Shown: positions 35,763 through 42,369 of the stretch, piece by piece
Layout: each line of letters starts with the position of its first letter
Numbering within the stretch: the stretch's first letter is position 1
Source of the DNA: Treponema bryantii
Lineage (GTDB): Bacteria > Spirochaetota > Spirochaetia > Treponematales > Treponemataceae
Length of the DNA: 64,000 bases
Direction of reading: 5' to 3'
Assembly (NCBI RefSeq): GCF_036492245.1
Contig: NZ_AP025286.1
Coordinates: forward strand, 2,790,001-2,854,000
The notes under the pieces: generated by a model
The model's input: the letters and a program-made list of their open reading frames with translations, nothing else
What the model was told of the DNA's origin: nothing
The model's database searches: none
Program-made: the position numbers and the translations under genes

Positions 35763-36401
35763 TTATTCTTCTGCTGTAATATTAGTCTGTCGGAACTTTG
35801 CAAACTGAAAATCGTCAAGTTTTACAAGCAGGCGGTAAAGTCCAAAGCCAGCGAAAGTACAGATAAGACGGTCATTTACAGTTAAAGGAATTCGGGGAAC
35901 CAGATATGAAAAGAAAGTTCCCATTTTCAACTGACGCATAACCTCTGAAAAATTATCAAAAGCAGAAAAGCCTGTTGAAGTCTGGAAAAGCGGAAGCACA
36001 AAGGTATCCAGTAAACTTGCAGATGTAAAACTGAAAACAGAAGAGACTACAACAATAATCAAAAGATATAAAACAGTCATAATACGGCTGTACAGGAATT
36101 CTCTTTTATTTCTGGAAAATAACCAGGTAACAAATACAATCAGCATTCCACAAATTGCATAAAGGCAATCATAAAAAGAAAAAGGAGTACCTGTATATCG
36201 GCACAGCAAGACAATCATCAGCGGATTAAAACTCGCAGCAACTATAAGACCGGGAATAAGTCCCATATAAAGTGTTATTGCAACAGCAAATTCTGTATCA
36301 AGAAAACATGGCAACTGCAATTTATAAGCCATAAATGATGTAAAAAGATCTCCAAGTATTGCAATTACACAAAAAAGGATGTTTTTCACAAACGGTTTCA
36401 T
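35763..36401 (-). CDS. Integral membrane protein of unknown function
   Basis: 212 residues with about five membrane helices: residues 7-27, 38-68, 80-95, 105-130 and 165-195. The segment CFLDTEFAVAITLYMGLIPGLIVAASFNPL resembles the S-component (substrate-binding) fold of ECF transporters or sensor-membrane domains such as LytS-type 5TM. This is weak evidence. No known domain follows. It is likely in one unit upstream of groEL but with its own terminator-like dyad. Confidence 0.78.
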   Translation of the reverse strand: MKPFVKNILFCVIAILGDLFTSFMAYKLQLPCFLDTEFAVAITLYMGLIPGLIVAASFNPLMIVLLCRYTGTPFSFYDCLYAICGMLIVFVTWLFSRNKREFLYSRIMTVLYLLIIVVVSSVFSFTSASLLDTFVLPLFQTSTGFSAFDNFSEVMRQLKMGTFFSYLVPRIPLTVNDRLICTFAGFGLYRLLVKLDDFQFAKFRQTNITAEE

Positions 36402-36496
36402 GGTTAGTATATCCTACACGAAAATCAAATTTATTATAACATGAATCAAAAAAAATCTCACTTTTCGTTTAGAAAAATCTATGTTATTATATAAGT

Positions 36497-37747
36497 ATGA
36501 AAAAGGTATTGATTGCAGACAGTCATCCGTTATTCCGTGATTTTCTTAAACAGAAGCTTTCGGAAGACCAGATTGAAGTTATTACAACCCAGGAAAACCG
36601 CGATATTTATACAAAGGTTATTACCTCACTTCCAAACCTGATTATTCTGGATATGGAAGAAGATAACTCTATGGAAATGGAGTTTCTTGAAAAGAAGATG
36701 CACGATACAAACTGTGCAGATATTCCTGTCATCATTACCGGTCCAAAACAGGATCGCTCAAATATCGCAGCCTATGCAAAATACGGTGTAATTAAATACT
36801 TTGAAAAACCTGTTCAGTTTGACATGTTCTTTAAATCAATAGGCCTTGTTGTACGTGTTCCACTCTCAATGGATACAACACCTTGTATTCTGGACCTTCA
36901 CCGAAATAATAATATTATCTTTATTGAACTTGCACTTGGACTCAACCGTGAAAAGATAGCACTTCTTCAGTTTAAGCTTTCAGAAATGATTGAACGTGAA
37001 AAGCTGGAAAATCCTAAGGTAATCATCATGCTTACAAACCTTGAGCTTACTTTTGTAGACGGCTATAACCTCGAATTCCTGATTGATAATGTTCTTGCCA
37101 GTTCAAAAATTCATGCAAAAAATGTTAAGATTCTTTCTCTAAGTAATTTTGTAAAGGAACTTGTAAACGGACATACAAATTATGCCGGCGTAGAAATTTC
37201 TTCTAATCTTTCAAGAATTCTTAATGACCTTGTAGATACCTCTGTTACTTCAGATATTTCAGACCTTATTACAAACCGCTTCCTTACCCCTTCTTACGAA
37301 ACTGAAGATTCAGCATCTATTGCAACACGCTTTTCTTCAGATGGCCTTGAATATTCAGGAAAACCTAAAGAAACTGGAACCGTTCTTACAATTGCAATTA
37401 TTGACAGCGATGAATCCAGCCTGGAAATCACAAAGAATTATTTTGAACAGGCCGGTGCAGCCTGCTTTACATATACAAAAGGTCAGGAATTCATAAATGA
37501 CTATGACGATGGAAAGTTTGATCTTATTCTGCTTGATGTACTTTTAAATGATCAGACAGGGCTTTCTCTTTTACAGAGACTTCATGGAATGCCTCATTCG
37601 CCTCCAATTGTTATTTATTCTCAGAGTCTTCAGAAGGATATCATTGTAAAGGTTTTGAGTGCCGGAGCTGCAAGCTATCTGGTAAAACCTCAAAAGCCAA
37701 ATGTTCTTATACAGAAATGTCTTTCAATTCTTAAAACAAAGGAATAA
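36497..37747 (+). CDS. Double response regulator with a STAS-like middle domain
   Basis: 416 residues with a REC domain at about 1-118 (KKVLIADSHPLF, LIILDMEED with the phospho-Asp, VIITG, YFEKP), a middle region at about 130-255 with a STAS-like pattern (VIIMLTNLELTFVDGYNLEFLIDNVL), and a second REC at about 295-412 (IAIIDSDESS, LILLDVLL, VIYSQS, YLVKPQ). Both receivers are complete. The STAS-like domain lacks the usual phosphorylatable Ser. There is no output domain. No ribosome site is seen. It is followed by the histidinol phosphatase after three bases. Confidence 0.85.
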   Translation: MKKVLIADSHPLFRDFLKQKLSEDQIEVITTQENRDIYTKVITSLPNLIILDMEEDNSMEMEFLEKKMHDTNCADIPVIITGPKQDRSNIAAYAKYGVIKYFEKPVQFDMFFKSIGLVVRVPLSMDTTPCILDLHRNNNIIFIELALGLNREKIALLQFKLSEMIEREKLENPKVIIMLTNLELTFVDGYNLEFLIDNVLASSKIHAKNVKILSLSNFVKELVNGHTNYAGVEISSNLSRILNDLVDTSVTSDISDLITNRFLTPSYETEDSASIATRFSSDGLEYSGKPKETGTVLTIAIIDSDESSLEITKNYFEQAGAACFTYTKGQEFINDYDDGKFDLILLDVLLNDQTGLSLLQRLHGMPHSPPIVIYSQSLQKDIIVKVLSAGAASYLVKPQKPNVLIQKCLSILKTKE

Positions 37748-37750
37748 GTT

Positions 37751-38635
37751 GTGTCTTTACAAAAAGTTAATTTTCATACTCATTGCACTTTCTGCGATGG
37801 AAAAAACACCGCAGAAGAGCATGTAATTTCAGCCATTGAAAAAGGTTTTACAGCGCTTGGCTTTTCAAGTCATTGTTTTCATCCGTTAAATCCTGATTTT
37901 TATAAATCAGTAGACAGTATCTGGCACATTCCTTCTGAAAACATAAAAAGCTATGCAGAGGAAATAAATCGCCTCAAAGCAAAATATGCAGATCAGATTA
38001 AGATTTTTCTTGGCTTTGAAGCTGATTATTTTGATTCTCCGATATATGGAACTGCAATTCCAGACAAAGCAAAATACGCTGAGTTCTCGCCAGATTACCT
38101 GATTGGAGCCGTGCATTACATCAATACAGACAAAGGCTTTTTCACAGTTGATCACAAAACAGAAATAGTAAAAGAAAATATCGAACGCTTTTATACAAAG
38201 GCTGACGGCTCAATTGATGGAAAACAGGTAGTTTGTGATTATTTTGCAGCTGAACGAGAAATGCTTCAGAAAGGTAACTTTGATATTCTTGCACATTCAG
38301 ATTTGATTCGTATAAGAAATACAGTTTTACATTTCTTTGATGAAGAAGATACCTGGTATAAAGATGAATTAAAAGCTACTGCGAAGGTTATTGCAAAGGC
38401 TGGTGTTATTACAGAAATAAATACCGGGGCAATTGCCCGCGGTAATATGGATGATACATATCCGTCCCAGTATTTTCTGGAACTTTTACATAATAACGGG
38501 GTACCAGTATGTATCAATTCTGATGCCCACACTGTAAGTAATCTGGATGCAGCCTTTGACCGCGCAGCAGACAATGCCCGCCGCGCCGGCTACTCAGAAC
38601 TAGTTTACCCACAGAACATTGTTATTAAACTATAG
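37751..38635 (+). CDS. hisJ: Histidinol-phosphatase, PHP type
   Basis: 294 residues, GTG start. The PHP metal-binding motifs are NFHTHCTFCDG, GFSSHCF, GFEADYF, DILAHSDLIR, and NSDAHTVSNL. It removes phosphate from histidinol phosphate, complementing the monofunctional HisB at 29419. The response-regulator gene is three bases upstream, but a link to histidine control is not shown. Its stop sits one base from that of the convergent DksA-like gene. Confidence 0.92.
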   Translation: MSLQKVNFHTHCTFCDGKNTAEEHVISAIEKGFTALGFSSHCFHPLNPDFYKSVDSIWHIPSENIKSYAEEINRLKAKYADQIKIFLGFEADYFDSPIYGTAIPDKAKYAEFSPDYLIGAVHYINTDKGFFTVDHKTEIVKENIERFYTKADGSIDGKQVVCDYFAAEREMLQKGNFDILAHSDLIRIRNTVLHFFDEEDTWYKDELKATAKVIAKAGVITEINTGAIARGNMDDTYPSQYFLELLHNNGVPVCINSDAHTVSNLDAAFDRAADNARRAGYSELVYPQNIVIKL

Positions 38636-38636
38636 G

Positions 38637-38993
38637 TTAGCGGTTCTTTCTCTCCTGTGCACTTGCGCAGTTAATACACATAAGTGCATAAGGAAGAACT
38701 TCAAGTCTTTCCTGAGGAATTTCTTTACCACATTTTACACAGCGGCCGTAAGTTCCCTGATTGATTCTGTCGAGAGCACTGTCAATCTGCTGAAGTCTAT
38801 TTGCATCCTGAGTTCCAAGAGCAGTAAGAAGAGTTCTATCAATTACATCAGCAGCAACATCTGCTTCATCTCCAGATTCAACGGTTTTAATAAGGCCACG
38901 CATATCTTCACTCTGATCAGCTAATGAAGCAAGAAGAGTTTTTCTCTGTTCAAGTAAATATTCCTTCATTTTTTTAAGAAAAGCTTTGTCCAT
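38637..38993 (-). CDS. DksA/TraR-type zinc-finger protein
   Basis: 118 residues from the ATG at 38993, which has GGAGG upstream; a longer frame to 39017 lacks a site. A coiled-coil N-terminal part is followed by a C4 zinc finger, CVKCGKEIPQERLEVLPYALMC..C. DksA proteins bind RNA polymerase to mediate the stringent response. The small alarmone synthetase at 607 would supply its effector. The coiled-coil tip shows an acidic stretch (ESGDEADVAADVIDR). Confidence 0.92.
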   Translation of the reverse strand: MDKAFLKKMKEYLLEQRKTLLASLADQSEDMRGLIKTVESGDEADVAADVIDRTLLTALGTQDANRLQQIDSALDRINQGTYGRCVKCGKEIPQERLEVLPYALMCINCASAQERKNR

Positions 38994-39029
38994 ATTTATA
39001 AATCCTCCCAAAACCATTTTTTACTTGTG

Positions 39030-39058
39030 TTGTCAAGTTATGCTGTTTTGTATATAAT
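39030..39058 (+). promoter_or_regulatory. infA promoter
   Basis: TTGTCA (39030-39035), 17 nt, TATAAT (39053-39058), giving a leader of about 74 nt with A/T-rich tracts before infA. Confidence 0.75.
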
Positions 39059-39138
39059 AACTAATATAAATGCAAATCGGCAAAAAGACAAATTCTTTTT
39101 TGCGATTTTTTTTAAAATTTTTATTATAAAGGGAACCT

Positions 39139-39357
39139 ATGGCAAAAGAAGAAGCTATTGAAGTACAGGGCGTAGTAAAAGAGGCCCTTCCTAACACAAC
39201 TTTCCGCGTAGAACTTGAAGGCGGACACATTATTCTCGCACACCTTTCTGGAAAAATGAGAAAGCACTACATCAGAATCGTTCCTGGCGACAGTGTAAAA
39301 GTTGAGCTTTCTCCATATGATTTGAACAAGGGACGTATCGTTTTCCGCGAGCGCTAA
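39139..39357 (+). CDS. infA: Translation initiation factor IF-1
   Basis: 72 residues, exact family length. The OB-fold is complete: [43 protein letters not shown], and [31 protein letters not shown] lies upstream of the ATG. It is not next to rpmJ or the other usual ribosomal genes. tyrS with its leader lies downstream. Confidence 0.98.
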   Translation: MAKEEAIEVQGVVKEALPNTTFRVELEGGHIILAHLSGKMRKHYIRIVPGDSVKVELSPYDLNKGRIVFRER

Positions 39358-39377
39358 TAAACTGCTGTCAGCCTTTG

Positions 39378-39406
39378 TTGACAGATAAAACAATATCTGA
39401 TAAGGT
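39378..39406 (+). promoter_or_regulatory. Possible tyrS-leader promoter
   Basis: TTGACA (39378-39383), 17 nt, TAAGGT (39401-39406). The spacer contains a hairpin CAGATA..TATCTG (39382-39387 and 39394-39399), which could be an operator. The TTGACA is also the right arm of CTGTCA-gcctttgt-TGACAG after infA. The -10 match is weak. Confidence 0.45.
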
Positions 39407-39415
39407 TTACACACT

Positions 39416-39520
39416 ATGAAACACATTGTCCGTTGGGCACAGAAAATCAATTCCTCTACGTTGGCTTACCTTTATTATAGCTATGATTTTCTCTCTACTT
39501 ATGCGGAAACAGCACGCTAG
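39416..39520 (+). CDS. Tyr-rich leader peptide upstream of tyrS
   Basis: 34 codons ending at TAG (39518-39520). Five are Tyr: codons 18, 20, 21, 23 and 29 (AYLYYSYDFLSTYAE region), about 15 percent against a usual 3-4 percent. It lies 33 nt before a strong terminator, with tyrS directly downstream, as in attenuation by charged-tRNA sensing. The segment TGCGGAAA (39502-39509), just after the Tyr cluster, can pair with TTTCCGTA (39558-39565), which includes the terminator's 5' arm. A weak AAGG precedes the ATG. I recognise no known peptide of this kind. Confidence 0.62.
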   Translation: MKHIVRWAQKINSSTLAYLYYSYDFLSTYAETAR

Positions 39521-39552
39521 TGTGATTGTGTTTTACTGATTAAGGTAATTAC

Positions 39553-39585
39553 AAGGCTTTCCGTAAAAAGGAAAGCCTTTTTTTA
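39553..39585 (+). terminator. Attenuator-type terminator ahead of tyrS
   Basis: AAGGCTTTCC (39553-39562), loop gtaaaaa, GGAAAGCCTT (39570-39579), then a run of T to 39584. It lies inside the infA-to-tyrS interval, in the sense of tyrS. Confidence 0.88.
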
Positions 39586-39618
39586 TTGCAGGTTGATAAT
39601 ATTTTTATCAACCTGCAA
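39586..39618. repeat. Perfect 14-bp inverted repeat before tyrS
   Basis: TTGCAGGTTGATAA (39586-39599) and TTATCAACCTGCAA (39605-39618) pair without mismatch across a five-base loop. It is not followed by T on + and so is not a second terminator in the tyrS sense. Confidence 0.8.
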
Positions 39619-39624
39619 AACGGC

Positions 39625-39656
39625 TGAGTCAAGGCTTTAAGCGAAGCGTGCCTTGA
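39625..39656. repeat. Dispersed 32-nt palindromic repeat, copy 2
   Basis: Exact reverse complement of 2728-2759; ends TCAAGGC and GCCTTGA. It lies between the attenuator and tyrS. Confidence 0.85.
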
Positions 39657-39700
39657 CCAGACGTATATCACGATTTTGTAAATAAGGAGATTATACTACT

Positions 39701-40933
39701 ATGACATTATTCGAAGATCTAAAATGGCGAGGTCTTATTAAAGACGTTGCAGGCGAAGAAGCTGATTTGCAGAAAGTTTTGGACGGAGCTCCATTCGCTT
39801 TTTACTGGGGAACAGACCCAACTGCCGATTCCCTTCACCTCGGCCACTATTCTTCTCTTTGTATGGCAAAACGCCTCGCTAATGCAGGACATCACCCGGT
39901 TCTTTTGTGCGGTGGTGCCACAGGCCGCATTGGTGACCCACGCCCTACAGCAGAACGCGAAATTATTTCAGAAGAAGCTGTAAACGCAAATATCGGTGGA
40001 ATCCGAGAGCAGATTAAGCGCCTCGTTCCAACTGCAGAACTCGTAGATAACTATGACTGGTGGAAAGACCGTTCATTCCTCGACACACTTCGCGACATTG
40101 GTAAATATATCAGCCTGAACTACATGCTCGACAAGGATATCATCCGCCGCCGTCTTGAAACTGGAATTACCTTTGCAGAGTTCTCATACATGCTTCTCCA
40201 GGGCTTTGACTTTGTTCACCTCTTCCAGGAAAAGAAATGTATCATGCAGGTTGCAGGTTCTGACCAGTGGGGAAACATCACAACTGGTGTAGACCTTATC
40301 CGCAAAATGCTCGACGGACAGGCATATGCCTTCACAATGCCACTGATTCTTGACGCAACAGGAAAGAAGTTCGGTAAGTCAGAAGGAAATGCTCTCTGGC
40401 TCAACAAGGACAAAACTTCTCCATACGCAATCTACCAGTACCTCATCAACGCTGATGATAACCTGGTTCTTGATTACCTCAAGGTGTTCACATTCCTTGC
40501 AAAGGAACAGATTGAAGAAGTTTACGCTCAGCAGCAGGCTGCTCCAGAAACCCGTATTGCACAGAAAACTCTTGCATGGGAAGTTGTTAAAGACCTCCAC
40601 GGAAAAGAAGAAGCAGACAATGCAGTTATGGTTTCTGAAAAGCTCTTCAAAGGCGAGTTCAAAGGCCTTTCTGTAAATGATATTTTGATGGGACTTAAGG
40701 GAGTTCCAAACTTTGACTTTAAGGAAGAACTTCCACTCGTAGACGTACTCGTAAACAACGGTATGGCAAGTTCAAAACGCGAAGCACGCGAATTCATAAA
40801 GAATAATGCTATCTCTATCAATGGTGAAACTGTAAATGATGAAACAAAGATTATCACTAAAGATATGGCACTTGAAGGAAAGATAATTATCTTCAGAAGA
40901 GGTAAAAAGAAGTATTATATAGGACTTATCTAG
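39701..40933 (+). CDS. tyrS: Tyrosyl-tRNA synthetase
   Basis: 410 residues, standard bacterial TyrRS. It charges tRNA-Tyr. Class I signatures: HLGHYSSL (HIGH motif) in ADSLHLGHY near residue 40, and KFGKSEGNALW (KMSKS-type) near 227. The C-terminal S4-like domain binds tRNA (NNGMASSKREAREFI, NGETVNDETKIIT). AAGGAG precedes the ATG. A Tyr-rich leader, a terminator and two repeats lie upstream. Confidence 0.98.
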   Translation: MTLFEDLKWRGLIKDVAGEEADLQKVLDGAPFAFYWGTDPTADSLHLGHYSSLCMAKRLANAGHHPVLLCGGATGRIGDPRPTAEREIISEEAVNANIGGIREQIKRLVPTAELVDNYDWWKDRSFLDTLRDIGKYISLNYMLDKDIIRRRLETGITFAEFSYMLLQGFDFVHLFQEKKCIMQVAGSDQWGNITTGVDLIRKMLDGQAYAFTMPLILDATGKKFGKSEGNALWLNKDKTSPYAIYQYLINADDNLVLDYLKVFTFLAKEQIEEVYAQQQAAPETRIAQKTLAWEVVKDLHGKEEADNAVMVSEKLFKGEFKGLSVNDILMGLKGVPNFDFKEELPLVDVLVNNGMASSKREAREFIKNNAISINGETVNDETKIITKDMALEGKIIIFRRGKKKYYIGLI

Positions 40934-40941
40934 TTCTTAAA

Positions 40942-40972
40942 AAAAGGTTGCGAAATTCGCAACCTTTTTTTA
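40942..40972. terminator. Bidirectional terminator after tyrS
   Basis: AAAAAGGTTGCGAA-a-TTCGCAACCTTTTTTT; perfect stem with A-run and T-run on either side. It also lies downstream of the convergent J-domain gene. Confidence 0.88.
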
Positions 40973-40984
40973 TTGTACTGGGGA

Positions 40985-41575
40985 TTATCTGGATGTCTTA
41001 AATAATCCTTTCAAAGATCTTATTATTCCAGTTATACCATTAACAATCACACCAATACAGATAATCGGGCCGAATGGTATAATAAACCATGAAAATCTAA
41101 AGAACATCATACCAACTAAAGTTTGAAGTACCTTTAAAACAAAGTTTGAAAAATATGAACTTCTGGTCTGATTTTCTTCATCATGTGAATAATTATATTG
41201 AGAATAATTTCCTCTTGAATTCTGAGCCTGCTGATTATAGCTGCGTCTCTGAGCACCATTAAACCATTCCCAGAAATTATCATCACCAAAAGGATTTGAA
41301 TAAGTATACTGATATTGTCTCTGATACTGCTGTTGAGTAGAACTGTTGCTGTAAGCATTTTCTGAGGAATAACCACCAAGATCATAATTACGACGTTTTG
41401 CTTCGTCTCCAAGAACATCATAAGCAGCACTTATCTGCTTGAATTTTTCTTCTGCAGCAGTATTTCCTGGATTTCTATCCGGATGGTATTTAAATGCAAG
41501 AGTTCTATACGCCTTTTTAATTTCATCAGCTGTAGCATTTTTAGAAACGCCTAGTATCTCATAATAGTTGCTCAT
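40985..41575 (-). CDS. J-domain protein with C-terminal membrane segments
   Basis: 196 residues. Residues 1-70 form a J domain with HPD at 31-33 ([10 protein letters not shown]), which stimulates DnaK ATPase. A Gln/Tyr/Asn/Ser-rich linker follows (residues 75-130), then two hydrophobic helices (about 140-165 and 168-185). This is a membrane-tethered cochaperone, not DnaJ itself (no zinc finger). It would recruit DnaK to the membrane. Confidence 0.92.
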   Translation of the reverse strand: MSNYYEILGVSKNATADEIKKAYRTLAFKYHPDRNPGNTAAEEKFKQISAAYDVLGDEAKRRNYDLGGYSSENAYSNSSTQQQYQRQYQYTYSNPFGDDNFWEWFNGAQRRSYNQQAQNSRGNYSQYNYSHDEENQTRSSYFSNFVLKVLQTLVGMMFFRFSWFIIPFGPIICIGVIVNGITGIIRSLKGLFKTSR

Positions 41576-41641
41576 ACTTATAAAATAATAAAAAACTTCA
41601 TACGTTACAAGGCAAAAATCGCAGAACCATTAAAATTTGAA

Positions 41642-41682
41642 ACAAAAAAAGAGACAACCTTAAAAGGCTGTCTCTTTTTCAG
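41642..41682 (-). terminator. Terminator between J-domain and barrel-like genes
   Basis: AAAAAAAGAGACAaCC-ttaaaa-GGctGTCTCTTTTT: stem with T-runs in both directions; it ends the outer-membrane-like gene. Confidence 0.82.
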
Positions 41683-41705
41683 ATCATATCAACCAGAAAA
41701 TACTA

Positions 41706-42281
41706 TTAAATTGTGAATTTAACACCAACAGAAATAGTACAAATGCCTGCAAGGGTACAAATTAATGCTCCCTGATAGTTTGTAATATTAAAGTATTCTC
41801 CCCCACCTCCCATAAACAATGGAAGTCTAACCCGCCATGTCAGCCCAAACACATTATTGAAATTAAAGCCTCCACGGTAATATAAAGATAGTGTATGAAT
41901 CGCCGGAATATCCATATAAGCCGCTTCATCAGCAACCTTATTCAAAAGATTAACATAAGAAGAAGTTAGAATTAAATACTCTAAACCAAAGGTTGCTACC
42001 GGACCTTTATCAAAAGGATTTGTACAATAACCTACAGAAATTGCAGGAGCAACTCCAAATCCTTCACCAGTAAAACCAGTAGAAATAGCAACACCAAGTT
42101 CAGCATCCAGATTATAGATATTAAATCCAATAGTTGGTTCAAGCCCCAGAATGGATATTCTTACACCTGGCACAACAGCAAAAATCTTTTCTGATTTTGG
42201 CTCATCAAAATCATCTGAATTTGCAAAGAGTGATGGTATAAATGCTGCACACAGAATAATACACAAAAGCAATTTTTTCAT
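41706..42281 (-). CDS. Putative outer-membrane beta-barrel protein
   Basis: 191 residues from the ATG at 42281 (GGAGGTG just upstream; a longer frame to 42305 lacks a site). A signal peptide, MKKLLLCIILCAAFIPSLFA, is followed by beta-rich sequence with Gly and aromatic alternation and a C-terminal strand ending in VGVKFTI, as in small outer-membrane barrels. It resembles short Treponema surface proteins but no named family is clear. Confidence 0.78.
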   Translation of the reverse strand: MKKLLLCIILCAAFIPSLFANSDDFDEPKSEKIFAVVPGVRISILGLEPTIGFNIYNLDAELGVAISTGFTGEGFGVAPAISVGYCTNPFDKGPVATFGLEYLILTSSYVNLLNKVADEAAYMDIPAIHTLSLYYRGGFNFNNVFGLTWRVRLPLFMGGGGEYFNITNYQGALICTLAGICTISVGVKFTI

Positions 42282-42369
42282 AATACACCTCCTCGTATAA
42301 TTCAATTATCGGTATAAAAACTGAATTCCCGTTAAGTTTATACTGACTTAATGAAAATGTCCAATAATA

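Noticed and set aside
39586-39618. Second terminator before tyrS
   Set aside because: The 14-bp hairpin is perfect but is followed by A residues, not T, in the tyrS sense.
39358-39700. T-box riboswitch ahead of tyrS
   Set aside because: No conserved T-box core such as the AGGGTGGNACCGCG-type antiterminator bulge is visible; the Tyr-rich ORF and a simple terminator explain the region better.
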